Source: Eukaryota sp. TZLM1-RC (Eukaryota; Metamonada: BaSk clade). Taken from it: a stretch of DNA of 64,000 nt. This document shows positions 51,495 through 61,761 of the stretch, one piece after another. Position 1 is the first letter of the stretch, and each line of letters opens with the position of its first letter. Where the stretch lies: assembly GCA_040285825.1 (NCBI GenBank), contig JAUPSS010000009.1, positions 248,001-312,000 on the forward strand, given 5' to 3'. The notes below the pieces were generated by a model. It was given only the letters and a program-made list of their open reading frames with translations, was not told the DNA's origin and made no database searches. A program made the position numbers and the translations under genes.

Positions 51495-53300
51495 ATGACT
51501 ACTTTCAAAAAGGACGACTTTACACAGTTCCTCAACAACTCAGTGCTCACGCTCAACAATGTAAATACTCGCATATCTTCTCTTTCTCCAACACTAAGCG
51601 CTGTAAGTGAACACCTTTTCAATACTAAACAAACAATTGCCAAGGCGACAGAGTTAACCAATTCCATTACATCTGAAGTTACTCAACTTTCTTCCTTGGA
51701 ATCCGATGTCCAAGCTACGTTGGATGCTCTTGACACCCGTATGGACACTGCCACTGCTTCTAAGGTATCTGAATACGCATCCACCTTGATTACTGAATTA
51801 GAAGCAAGATTTGATAGTCGTCTTTGGTGGAGGCAAAATTTTTCCACCCCTGAAGGAGCATCCTACACCTCCATTACTATATCCATCCTTGATCACACTG
51901 CTCGTCTTGCTCGCTCTTTCCTCCCCTCCTCTCAACTCCCCTCTAATGCACCAGACTCACCCATGACGAGGCCGAGAGTGGTCATTGCTTTGAGCGAGAG
52001 GACATTGGAATACTGTCAAGAAGTTATTGCTGCTCTGATTAAGGAATTTGGTTTGTATAACATTACTGAATTCTGCCAAAAAAACTCCCAACCAGGAGAC
52101 TTGTCTTTTGTCCTGGATTTGATCGTCTCTTTATCTAATTCTATTATCAAGTTTAAACTATTCACTTCTTCAATTCTCTCCAAATTACCATTTATATCCT
52201 TTAATTTTACGAATCCTGAACATGAATTATTTCCTATTTATTTAGAATTAGAATCTAAATATCTGTATTCATCACTTAAATTAGCTTTTGAATATGATCA
52301 GGAACTGGAAGCTCAAATACTTTCTAATTTCCACCAGAATCTTAAAGACCAAAAACCTGAGCCTTTGCTTTCTGGCAATGTGGCGGATTCTTTATTTGTT
52401 TTGGAATGTAGTATAGAAAGATCTTTTGGCTTTCTCTCTAATTCAATTTTAAATTCTATTATTCATGAAATTTCTTCTCAATTACCATCAATTTTTAAAA
52501 CCCTTAGCTCAAAAATCGGCGTTATTTTTGACCTGATTGATGATGACAGAATCACGTTTTCTGATGGATTAGTTTTGATTACTTGCCTTGTTAATGATGC
52601 CGGTGTCATTCCATCAATTCCTGGAAGGTTGGTTAAGAGAATTAAGGGGATTTATGGCAATTTGACTGCTAATCAATCACAATTGATTAAAATTGATGAC
52701 GTTATATCACACGTCAACTCTATTTTAGTTGAAAAACTCTATAAAAACTTTGCTAATAATGTTTCTAAGCATATTCTCTCTCTGTTTCGACCTTCTCTTC
52801 TTTCCCTTCTTCCAAGATCCCTCCCTTCTGTACTTTCTTCCCAGGAATTAACCGAAGATCCTTCCAATTGGGTAACATCATTGTGTCAGTTTCTAGAAGG
52901 GAAGGTATTTGGGTCTTTAATTGCTGTTGGGTGTGATTCTTGGCTATATTTTCTAGGTTTTACTTTGTTAAACTTTATTTTATCAAGAATTGAATTTGTG
53001 GTGTTCAAGTCTGATTTTAATGTTTTTGGTGGTTTATGCTTGGAAAAAGATGTAAACTTTGTTTTTTCCTTTGCTAGCAATTTGTTTAATCAATCTTTTT
53101 CTTCATTATTCTCACGATTTCAACAAGTTTCTTTGATTTTGACCTTGACCTCTCTAGAAGATTTGACTTCCTTCTTGGAAACTGATTTTGAATGGGTACT
53201 TTCTAATGAAGAAATAGGTAAGATTTTGTTACTGAGAAAAGACTTTGGTGTGGATCAGGTGCGCCAGTTTGGGTTGAAACATTTAAACTTATCAATGTAA
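51495..53300 (+). CDS. COG4: Conserved oligomeric Golgi complex subunit 4
   Basis: Encodes 601 residues from the first ATG. Residues 15-85 are a coiled coil typical of COG4 N-termini (NTRISSLSPTLSAVSEHLFN; LTNSITSEVTQLSSLESD). The last 120 residues match the diagnostic COG4 C-terminus: DPSNWVTSLCQFLE, NVFGGLCLEKDVNFV, LTLTSLEDLTSFLE and NEEIGKILLLRKDFGVDQVR. COG4 is part of the COG tethering complex for retrograde transport within the Golgi and binds syntaxin-5 and Sly1. The protein is shorter than animal COG4 (about 785), mainly in the middle. Confidence 0.85.
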   Translation: MTTFKKDDFTQFLNNSVLTLNNVNTRISSLSPTLSAVSEHLFNTKQTIAKATELTNSITSEVTQLSSLESDVQATLDALDTRMDTATASKVSEYASTLITELEARFDSRLWWRQNFSTPEGASYTSITISILDHTARLARSFLPSSQLPSNAPDSPMTRPRVVIALSERTLEYCQEVIAALIKEFGLYNITEFCQKNSQPGDLSFVLDLIVSLSNSIIKFKLFTSSILSKLPFISFNFTNPEHELFPIYLELESKYLYSSLKLAFEYDQELEAQILSNFHQNLKDQKPEPLLSGNVADSLFVLECSIERSFGFLSNSILNSIIHEISSQLPSIFKTLSSKIGVIFDLIDDDRITFSDGLVLITCLVNDAGVIPSIPGRLVKRIKGIYGNLTANQSQLIKIDDVISHVNSILVEKLYKNFANNVSKHILSLFRPSLLSLLPRSLPSVLSSQELTEDPSNWVTSLCQFLEGKVFGSLIAVGCDSWLYFLGFTLLNFILSRIEFVVFKSDFNVFGGLCLEKDVNFVFSFASNLFNQSFSSLFSRFQQVSLILTLTSLEDLTSFLETDFEWVLSNEEIGKILLLRKDFGVDQVRQFGLKHLNLSM

Positions 53301-53360
53301 GGACTTTGTTACGTTCTTTTGTGTTTATTTTTGTCCAAAACTTTGATTTTTTTAGACCTG

Positions 53361-53376
53361 GGGTAGGGTTAGGGTT
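53361..53376 (+). repeat. Interstitial telomere-like repeat
   Basis: GGGTAGGGTTAGGGTT, about 2.5 units of the TTAGGG type, in the gap after COG4. Confidence 0.75.
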
Positions 53377-53403
53377 GGATTTTTGTAAATGTCTTTCGTA
53401 GTG

Positions 53404-53427
53404 ATTATTATTATTATTATTATTTTC
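53404..53427 (+). repeat. (ATT)n microsatellite
   Basis: Seven or so tandem ATT units; low-complexity, no gene. Confidence 0.85.
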
Positions 53428-53626
53428 GCTCTCAGTTTTTTTCTCTTATGTGAATATACATTTTCAACCTTTTATCATTATTGAGTGGAATTGATTTAAA
53501 TTTTTTACACTTACAATAAATTTTGTGCTTCAATTATGTGTTTTAGTAAAGAATATAAAGAATCTAGGTGGCAAAATTGCAAGCTCAACAACCTACCACT
53601 TGTACAACCCACGACGTTGTTGCTCC

Positions 53627-55012
53627 ATGTCAACTGCCGAACGTACACTTGTTTTAAAGAACCTTCCTCAAGATGTTACTGAACAATCCGTACCGTACCT
53701 CCCAAGTCGTTAAACATAGATTTCCCAGATGCTTTCCCCTTTTGGTTCTATTTTGTCAATTAAACTACCTAGAGGTCCAAATGGCTCAAAGGGTTATGCT
53801 TTTGTTGAATTTAGCTCCAAGTCCACTGTCTCTAATGTACTAGCTGTTCCCCTTTACCTTCACAACCAACCAATCATTGTAGAACCCCATGATCCAGATG
53901 TCATCCCTCCCCATCTCAAGTTTAAACGTAACATTGATTGGCAATGTAGTACATGTAAGAACTACAACTTTGGATCTCGAAATTGTTGTGTTTTTTGTGG
54001 ATCAGCAGCTGATCCTTCAACAACTGCTTCCCGTCAATGTCAATACTATACAGATACCCTTATTATCCGACACATTCCTCCTACCACGTCACATGCCGAT
54101 GTCCACGCTTTTATTAAATCTAACTGCAAGAAGCTACCACGGTCAGCTGTATTCAGTAGGAAAAAAAGTGACGTGTTTGTGGCATTTGACAGTCCCAATG
54201 AAGCACTTTCTTGTCTTCGATGTCTTCAGCGACGAAGCCCTTGTTCAGTCTCGGAAGGTGTTGTCTGCCCCGATCCGTTAACGGGGAATTTAACCCTTTG
54301 TGGAGAACTTGTTTCCGTTTGTTTTGCAAGGTCTCCAACAGCTGGGGATGGTAAGAGGCGTTGGGAGGAAGCGCCAGAAGAGTTGAAACAGAGGGACGGT
54401 ACTGTTGTGGAGAAACAAGAGGAATTGAAGGATGATTCTTCAGTTGATTGGATAATGGCCACTTTTAGAGAAATTGCCAGTGAGCGAAAGGACTCAAACA
54501 AGACTACCGAGCCTGAAATTCCAAAGGCATTTGTTTTTGACCAAGTTTCTGGACTTTATTATTTACCTGGAACTTTTAAATTATTTGATCATTTTAATAA
54601 TTCGTTTTATGAATTCAATCCTGACAATTTGGAATTTACTCCTATAGAACCCTTGTCTGATCAACAAATAGATTCTATTTTGGACACAGTAGTAGACGAA
54701 ACACAGACTCGCGAGGAGATTGTCATACCTTCTTCTACTTCTTCACTTAGTTTTTCTACTCCTTCTAGATGGAAAGGCTTCCCTGTCTTGAAGGTTGATT
54801 CTGTTTCCCGCAGTGATAGAGCCGAAGAGAGAAGGAAAAAAGAAGGAATTGTTTCCAGTAGACAACGAATTCAAACTTCTTCTTCCAGTAAACCTTTAAG
54901 TATCAAGAATAAGGGTAGATTGCTCTTGGAGCACTTGGGATTCGTTCAAGATGGTAAAGACTTAGCTGCATTTGTTCCACCAATGAAGAAGGGCAGAAGA
55001 GGTATTGATTGA
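53627..55012 (+). CDS. RBM5/RBM10-like RNA-binding protein, two exons
   Basis: Exons 53627-53689 and 53720-55012 give 451 residues. RRM1 (residues 5-80: TLVLKNLPQDVTEQS joined to ISQMLSPFGSIL, then KGYAFVEF) is split by the intron. A RanBP2-type zinc finger (about 92-113: DWQCSTCKNYNFGSRNCCVFC) follows, then RRM2 (TLIIRHIPPTTSHADV) and an OCRE-like aromatic segment (about 288: FDQVSGLYYLPGTFKLFD). The C-terminus (LLLEHLGFVQDGKDLAAFVP) resembles a degenerate G-patch. This order is that of RBM5/6/10 splicing regulators in the spliceosomal A complex. Confidence 0.85.
53690..53719 (+). other. 30-nt spliceosomal intron in RRM1
   Basis: Begins GTACCG and ends TTAAACATAG; phase 0. It contains an in-frame TAA. 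Its removal restores a complete RNP2-to-RNP1 stretch of the RRM. Confidence 0.9.
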
Positions 55013-55659
55013 GTTTTAAGGTAAACTCTGTTTGTTTAGGCTGCCCGTAGAAAATAATTCAAATTGTTTTTTCCAGGGTTGTGTTTGAATATAAACAATT
55101 TTTTTATATGGCCATGTATCTAAATCACCTAATAATGGAGAACAACTTATAAATCAACATCTCATTAATCCATATCTTTCAAAAAACACAACTAGAAGCA
55201 AATCTCAAAACTCAAGTGCTGTAATAAGTCATGGGAACAAAGAACGACATAGTAAATTGCGTCAATTTAAAGAATACATTAAAAGAATAATTTCATTAAG
55301 GTTTGAATTACATTAACAAAATTGAATTTGATCCCGTTAGTTGTGTTGTAGTTCAATATTAAACAGATCTAACAAAACAATAAAGTAGATGTAGTTTTTG
55401 TGGTTAATTACAGTTCTGGCTATGTAGTAAATTGTCAATAGCAGCTGCAGACCATAAGTGAGAAACATTTCAAATAAGTTGGGGACAAGCAACATGACAG
55501 GAGGGAGTAATGTTCAGTAAGTGTGTATTTCTTTTTTCAGCTCAAAATTAACAGAGGAGATTTTGATCTAAAAAGGCTGTCAATAATATATCAATAATAT
55601 ATAATACGTTTTATTGTTTAACAACTTTTTTAAGGTAAGTAATTTAGGTCAAAGTTAGG
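55013..55659. other. Intergenic with one unassigned open stretch
   Basis: About 55093-55315 on the plus strand is open for roughly 75 codons without an ATG (SKSPNNGEQLINQHLINPYL...). It is lysine/serine-rich and unassigned. The rest is noncoding. Confidence 0.35.
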
Positions 55660-56060
55660 GGTAAATACTTCAAATCACTTCAGCACTGCTCTTGATACCA
55701 TTGAAATCCAGTGTAAATAAAAGATGGAGATCACTCCTCCAATTGCAATAAAACGAATACCACCGTTTAACTTCTCTACACGAATCAATTTTGGATAACT
55801 TAGATGTGTAGGAAAGCTTTGTAGGTAGGAAAGCTTTGAAGATTTTAGATAAATTAGTTATATAAACGTGTCACTGAAGGAATTATTGTAAAGAAATTTG
55901 GCAGCACATTTCAGATGATCAAAGGTGATCATTTAAGGTTCAGCAGCTTTACCATATGGTCAAGAAAATATAGCAAGCGATACTTGAACTTCAGAAAAGG
56001 GCAGAGATCTCCAATAGCTTACAGATTCGGAAGATGTCATCAGACTATTACGTGTGACAA
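55660..56060 (-). pseudogene. LINE reverse-transcriptase remnant
   Basis: The minus strand encodes SYWRSLPFSEVQVSLAI and MITFDHLKCAAKFL, matching the pre-RT part of LINE B. It then has YPKLIRVEKLNGGIRFIAIG, the first RT motif (K-x-GG-x-R-x-I-x-I) of non-LTR retrotransposons. Stops and frameshifts are frequent. This is the only recognisable RT sequence in the window. Confidence 0.65.
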
Positions 56061-57063
56061 TTAATACAACAAAAGATGGTCAGTGTTCATATTTTCCGAG
56101 TGTGATATGACATTATTCAGTGGTGTCTATACTTTTGACTAATCAATTTATCAATTCCCTTTTTGAAATGCACTTTTTCTGAAATTTGGAAATATTGTTT
56201 ACGATTTTGATAATGTTTCAGTCCATTTCTTTCTTCAACTGATAAACAACATTTTTCTAATTTAATTCAATAATTAAATTAAATTTCTGTTTCCAAATAG
56301 CTTCTTCTTTGTTTTTTTATTTCAGATTAACTTTTCAAGTCAGGATCAAATAAATTTGGCAAAATATGGTTTTTCTGAATTGAATATTCCTTATACAATA
56401 AGGTATACTCAGGACAACCAAGATTACCTTTACATGGTGGCAATTACCAATAATCCACATTGACAGTTCCAGTGACACCTAGTCAATACTTCAACGTTCT
56501 ACTCAATAGAGATTCAATAGTGGTTTCAGCGATTTGTAATTCATTGACTTGTAAATACTATGGAAACAATTTTGAAAATTATAAGTCATTGTTTTGGCCT
56601 TCATTTTGTCTGATAGATCTTGGTTTTCGAAATATTTAATCATTTTTTAAATCTTGGACAAAACAAAATTGGAAAACTGAGGGTATTACAAGTGACTGTT
56701 CAGTCATGTTTGCCTAAAGCCATAAAACGATATTCCTTGTGTATAAATGTGCTTCAAAATGATTAATTTTTAAGTATAGGTAAGTTATTGTAAATAAAAC
56801 TAATGGAAACACTAGTAGCTTATATTTGTTTAGTTAATGATTAATATTAAATTTAAATTATAAATTATTTCTTGTTTGATTCAATGCTGAAATGATTTTT
56901 GACTAAACAGTTTCAGAGTCGCCTAAATTATACTTACTATACAATTATTTTGTACATACAGTATACTTGAGAACAGTACAAAGAAACATACAAAACATAC
57001 ACTATTAATCAATTACAAAATAGATTTACACAAACGTTGTTCATATCAAATTCAATAGAAAAT
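56061..57063. other. Intergenic, no gene seen
   Basis: AT-rich. A short open stretch at 56320-56463 (plus; SSQDQINLAKYGFSELNI) has no assignment. Confidence 0.4.
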
Positions 57064-57380
57064 CTAATAACGGGGTTGTTGCCATTGTTGTTGTTGACCA
57101 GGGAAACCACCAGGCTGCATTCCAGGTTGTTGACCAGGGAATCCACCTTGTTGAGGTTGTTGCCATTGTTGTTGTTGACCAGGGAAACCACCAGGCTGCA
57201 TTCCAGGTTGTTGACCAGGGAATCCACCAGGCTGTTGTCCAGGGAAACCACCGTGTTGAGGTTGTTGACCAGGGAATCCACCAGGCTGTTGTCCAGGGAA
57301 ACCACCGTGTTGAGGTTGCTGACCAGGGAATCCACCAGGCTGTTGTCCAGGGAAACCACCAGGTTGCATACCAGCAGGTT
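57064..57380 (-). repeat. Tandem repeat encoding GGFPGQQP units
   Basis: 24- to 60-bp units repeated about ten times in the lectin's 3' coding end. Larger duplicated blocks are visible (57064-57135 against 57160-57231). Confidence 0.85.
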
Positions 57381-57829
57381 GGATGTTCCAGGTTTGATTA
57401 GGAGAAGGAGGATTTTTGCAGTTCCAGAGATTGACGGGTTGGTTTTCTTGGGCTTGGTTGCGAGGTACATCTAAACACATTCTCTGGTTTGCTCTAACGC
57501 AGATCTGGCCATTGTGATTAACAAAGAAGATTTGGTTTTGCTTATTGTTACCACGATCCCATAGAACAAGTCCAGCACCAGCACGATGAATTTCGTTTCT
57601 CTCAACGTCCATGACAAGGCCAGAAGCTTGGTGGCGGATGGTACCATCACGATCGATGTTCCATTGTTGACTACAATAAGTATGGAATAAAAACAAACGC
57701 GGGATCGTTGGGACGAAGTTGTTGAGTGACAACACGGGCACCCTTTGGGTTGCGGCCGAATTCGATGCCCAACACCCAGTTGTTACCTAAACGGGTGAAG
57801 ATATTTACGGGTCCTTGATTGGGATGCAT
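57064..57829 (-). CDS. R-type (ricin B-like) lectin with PGGFPGQQ repeat tail, two exons
   Basis: Exon 1 is 57829-57699 and exon 2 is 57670-57064, giving 245 residues. Residues 1-150 form a beta-trefoil with QxW-type turns ([60 protein letters not shown]). It is a carbohydrate-binding domain without any catalytic chain. The tail (about 155-245) consists of repeated GGFPGQQPG units with GMQPGG and QQQWQQP variants, a low-complexity elastic or sticky segment. No signal peptide is seen. The tail's repeats make the locus prone to length change. Confidence 0.82.
57671..57698 (-). other. 28-nt spliceosomal intron in lectin gene
   Basis: Begins GTTTGT and ends CTTATTGTAG on the minus strand. Removal joins RPNDPA to QQWNIDRDG and restores the first QxW motif. 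Confidence 0.88.
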
Positions 57830-57899
57830 AACTGAAATGTGAAAAATGGTACTTTTGATTGATTCTTTCAATCACGATTTCGATTACTTAATCAATCAT

Positions 57900-58320
57900 A
57901 TATCTCCAACAACTGGTACCCCTGTGTAAAGTGTCAGGATACTGAATGTATTGCACCTAATTGCACTTATTGTCACAAGGTTTGTCATGACCATTGAACT
58001 CACATTACAGGAATCAGTGTTCTCAAAACTTGTCTCGTTATGTAGAGCGCAGAAAATGTTACAGGGGGTGACCTTGATCATGTGTTTTCAATTTATGATT
58101 TGTCAGGAGTTCATGAGTTTGTTGGATTTTCTACTACTTTTCAAACAAAGCAGTTCCACCTGTATCTACAAACCGAAAGTGGTCAATCTTTTTTTGATTG
58201 TATTAGTAAGAATAATTGTAACCAACATTGGTTGATTTCAAGGTCTACTTTTGATCAATTCAGTGATTTAGGACCCTTAAATGCAATACAACAATTACCT
58301 TTGAATTCGATTAATTAAAA
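57900..58320 (+). other. Possible decayed gene with Cys-rich zinc-like motif
   Basis: The plus strand encodes PCVKCQDTECIAPNCTYCHK with further Cys/His. After stops, 58082-58318 encodes a 78-codon stretch. The Cys spacing resembles zinc-binding tails of transposases, but the match is too short to name a family. Confidence 0.25.
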
Positions 58321-58560
58321 ACAACTGAACAATCGTGACGACTATGCAGAATTCAAAGCAATTATTTTGTTGGTGTATAACAATAATTTTTTTTATTTTT
58401 ACCATTGTCATTGTGTTATTATTGATTTTTTCTTAATTATTGTCCTTTTAGTACAGCTTTGGTTGTTGTTTGTTGGTTGCATATCGGTTTTCAATATCTG
58501 AAATCTTTCAGGAGACGTTCAGCCACATAAAATAGCGATCTGTTTAGTGACTTCAGAACA
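58321..58560. other. Intergenic, no gene seen
   Basis: T-rich low-complexity DNA. Confidence 0.4.
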
Positions 58561-58589
58561 ATAGCTGGTTTATGGAAATCAGAAAAGAT

Positions 58590-58745
58590 GTTGTCCAGAT
58601 TTGATATTTTTCTTTGGCGCTCACGAATTGAATTTGCGATAATTGATAGATTACCTCGGTTCCTCTATCGAATAAGAGAACCAATAGCGAGAAAACAAGC
58701 AGATCAGTATTTTGTAGAGGAAATCTTGGTTCAATGAATTTGGTT
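58590..58745 (+). pseudogene. LINE J C-terminal remnant
   Basis: Encodes LSRFDIFLWRSRIEFAIIDR and YFVEEILVQ then TGA, the same C-terminus as the LINE J insertion at 44 kb. 5'-truncated. Confidence 0.7.
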
Positions 58746-59187
58746 TCATTAGTTCTAATCTTGTTTTGTTAAGTGTTGAAGTCCGATAAAGTAGAAATTA
58801 GGGTAAAGCACTAACATAGTGTGTGCAATTTTTCTTCCATTGTGGCACTACCCACCACGTGAACCGCGTGCTCTACAAGATGGTAAATATGAACATTATG
58901 GAGGTGTGGTTTTCAGCCTATGAAATGCTATTACTTTCTGATATGACTGACTGATTACTCATTATGAATAAAACATGTCCATTTCCAAAAATGATGATCT
59001 GTCAGGGTTAGGATAAGACATTGTATCTTAAAATACATTAAGATTTATTACAAATAGAATTCCTTTGGCTTAAGCACAAGGACACAATTACATAATAAAT
59101 CATAATATAATACTAACAGCTATAACATGTATAAACTAAATATAAACCTATCCAAGCCTAACATTAACACAATAAATATTAAACCCA
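58746..59187. other. Intergenic, no gene seen
   Basis: AT-rich, no frame of note. Confidence 0.45.
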
Positions 59188-59197
59188 TCACTAAACT
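59188..59197. repeat. LINE I target-site duplication, left copy
   Basis: TCACTAAACT, repeated at 60295-60304. Confidence 0.7.
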
Positions 59198-60294
59198 GTT
59201 TTTCCAGAACTAATATTTATTGAGATAAAAATAACCATCTAGAATTCAATATCCTCCAAACAAGCGTCACTATTACTGAACCTACTCACAGCACTACGTT
59301 CATATTCTACACCAATAGCTAAAAGTGCCTTTGAAATCATTGTTGGAATAGACTTGAAAATGCAAAAAACAATTCTATTTAACCAGAAAGTGGAGTTCAT
59401 TGTTTTACCAGACCTATTCAGTAACACTTTTTTAAAATTTTCCAAAAATGTTGCCTTAGGTTGCAAAAGTGGTTGAGATAAAGATGATTGACATAAAGTG
59501 CATGACATAAAGTTGATTTATTTTGCCCTTATTCTATTTAAGCCTAAAGGCGCCAACAAAAAGTGCAACCCTGAAGGTCCAATATTGCCAAAAAGAGAAA
59601 TTGCAAACGGCACAAACTGATATTTCACATGTTCCACTCTACCTAACTGTGCCAAAGGTTCTTCATATTTTTTTATCCTTTTTTTTCGGCGTTAGATAAC
59701 GGCGAATCAGCGGAATACACTAAACGAGCAGCAGAATTTTTGCAAACATCAACTGAGACAACATCTACAACATTGAGAACACCATCGATCCCTGGAGCTA
59801 CTAAATCTGCCCTTCTTTTACCAAAGGAATCATCAGTTTGATCTGAAGACAGCTTACGTACTAGTGGCTCAATAAATGCCTCTATATTGAAACTTTTGCA
59901 CATGGCATATAATTGATCACGAACTGAGTCATGAACAATTGAGCGATAAGTTATAAAATACTTACAGTTTAAAATATGGGAAAGCGTAACAACACTCTTG
60001 CAGCGACAAATTAAATCATTTGGTAATGAACAAGGCCATAGAAAACATCTCATTCTCATTGCAGTGGTCCATTGGTGATCATTAAGTAGAAGGCCATAAA
60101 TGTTGGGAATTTGGGAGATTAGGCAACTTGAACAACTGTCTTCAAGATCAATCAAAAAGTTTGCAAAAACGGGATTTATTTCCTTAGCCAAGCTAAGACG
60201 TACAATATAATCCAAGTTTTCTAAAACTTTCAAGATTTTTTTCCGCAATTTTGCAAAAGTCAGTGGTAAGGAGAGCAAGCTTCTTGAAGGAAGT
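59198..60294 (-). mobile_element. LINE I, 5'-truncated RLE LINE carrying a MITE
   Basis: Almost identical to LINE F in the shared part, including the zinc knuckle CRCKSVVTLSHILNC and RLE core. It starts further downstream (5' truncation just upstream of LPLTFAKLRKKILK). Flanked by a 10-bp duplication. A 109-bp MITE interrupts the frame at 59449, and a frameshift lies near 59680. High identity to F suggests recent activity of the family. Confidence 0.88.
59449..59557 (+). mobile_element. 109-bp MITE inserted in LINE I
   Basis: Absent from LINE F at the equivalent place, where CCAAAAAGTGCAACC is continuous. Ends read TGTTGCCTTAGG and CCTAAAGGCGCCAAC, imperfect inverted repeats. AAAAA lies on both sides as a possible 5-bp duplication. 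A diverged copy lies at 47146-47240. Confidence 0.8.
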
Positions 60295-60304
60295 TCACTA
60301 AACT
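60295..60304. repeat. LINE I target-site duplication, right copy
   Basis: Exact copy of 59188-59197. Confidence 0.7.
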
Positions 60305-60918
60305 ATTGAAACAAGAACAATTACATTTGAGTTCATATCATTCCTCCTCAAAATCCTCCAAAACGTAAAAATAACTTCATCAGAAGTTCTATTAGGGGAT
60401 ATGAATTCAATTACAGGGTGTTTTCCACCAGACCATGGCTTTTAGAAAAAAGAATTGAGAAGAGAATAAAGTAATGAATTCAACGACCAAGAAAACCACC
60501 ATCGCGCACCAACCACCACTTACCACGTTGTCCACCGTGTGGAAAAATTGAACCACATAGGGGTGTCCGATCACTGCACTCACAATTTTAAAATTATAAG
60601 CACTTTCTCTACCTTAGGCTTTACTTCAATACTGTACGTTTTAAAAGATACAGTTTCGGAAAGCGAGTGAAAGGAGGATAAGCTCCTTTCGTTCTGCTTC
60701 ATCAACTTCTCTATAGAATTTTGAGTCCTTGTCTCCAGATTTGATGACCTCACTACCTAATGAGGCAATCCATTGTCCTAAACAGTGATTGTATTTCACA
60801 AAAACATTTGACAAGTATCTTTCAATCCGAAATGGCGACAAAATTTGTGCAAAAGTTAAAATATCAACAATCAAACCAGTCTGTAATCTGAAAATTTATA
60901 TCCCTGCTTAATCTATCA
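60305..60918. other. Intergenic, no gene seen
   Basis: No convincing coding frame; serves as the upstream region of the TFIIH p34 gene. Confidence 0.45.
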
Positions 60919-61761
60919 ATGGACATAACTTCTGGTCTCGATGAACCATCGCCAATACTTGCTATCGTTATAGACACTTCCTTGGCTTCGTGGGCCACCA
61001 TACCCCATTCTATTTCCTTTTTATTTGATGTTGTTGCTGCTTTTTCATCTGGTTTTCTTTCTTTAAATAGCCAATGTAAACTTGCGATCATAGCTGCCAC
61101 ATCCACATCCTCTCAATATCTGGCAAAATCTGAATCATATTCTGACTTAGCTGTATTTTCTACTAAATTAATGCAGTCTTTCCATGTTTTAGCTTCTCAA
61201 CCCCACAAAAACCCTGTGAATCCTTACAAAGCTCTTTCAAGTGCGCTCTCCAAAGCTCTTTGTTTCATTAACTCTCACCATTCACTCCAATCAGGTCGAT
61301 CGCAAACGTTTGGTCACGTTATTGTCATTTCTGCAGCTTCTACCCAATTTAGTTTATCCACTTCACTTCAAATTTCACTGTTAAACAGTGCTTTTTCTGC
61401 TAAACGTGATCAGATTCCTATTGACATATTTGCTCTGGGAGATGAACTTTCTCCACTATTGGAACAGGTTTGTGATGTAGCTTGCGGTTCATGTCATTCT
61501 GTAAGTACTAATTCCAAGACCAATACACAGATAGCCTCTGAATTACTTCAATTGCTATGTTTTAATTCTTTTGTTTCTCTTGAGAATAGAGAAAATCTTA
61601 TTGTTAGTTCAAAACCTGAAGCTGATCTCCGTGCCTTTTGTTATTGTCATTCTAAAATAGTAGATATAGGATATGTTTGCTCCGCTTGCTTAGCTGTGTC
61701 GTGTCAACGCAAACCCAGGTGCCCTTGTTGTAAACAAAGAATCTCTATTGCCAAAAGGTAA
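60919..61761 (+). CDS. TFB4: TFIIH core subunit p34 (GTF2H3/Tfb4)
   Basis: Encodes 280 residues from the first ATG. A vWA-like fold spans residues 10-215, opening with PSPILAIVIDTSLASWA and including NPYKALSSALSKALCFIN and VIVISAA. A C-terminal zinc-binding region follows (about 239-275: FCYCHSKIVDIGYVCSACLAVS, split here as FCYCH ... CSACL ... CPCCKQ), diagnostic of Tfb4. The protein pairs with p44/Ssl1 in the TFIIH core and acts in transcription initiation and nucleotide excision repair. Its length fits the family (about 300). Confidence 0.92.
   Translation: MDITSGLDEPSPILAIVIDTSLASWATIPHSISFLFDVVAAFSSGFLSLNSQCKLAIIAATSTSSQYLAKSESYSDLAVFSTKLMQSFHVLASQPHKNPVNPYKALSSALSKALCFINSHHSLQSGRSQTFGHVIVISAASTQFSLSTSLQISLLNSAFSAKRDQIPIDIFALGDELSPLLEQVCDVACGSCHSVSTNSKTNTQIASELLQLLCFNSFVSLENRENLIVSSKPEADLRAFCYCHSKIVDIGYVCSACLAVSCQRKPRCPCCKQRISIAKR

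Noticed and set aside
57064-57380. CRISPR-like array of direct repeats
   Set aside because: The repeats are coding (GGFPGQQP), have no unique spacers of constant length, and the genome is eukaryotic.
57009-57474. Long frames on both strands over the lectin repeat tail
   Set aside because: They are shadows of the tandem repeat; the lectin frame has domain support and a matching intron.
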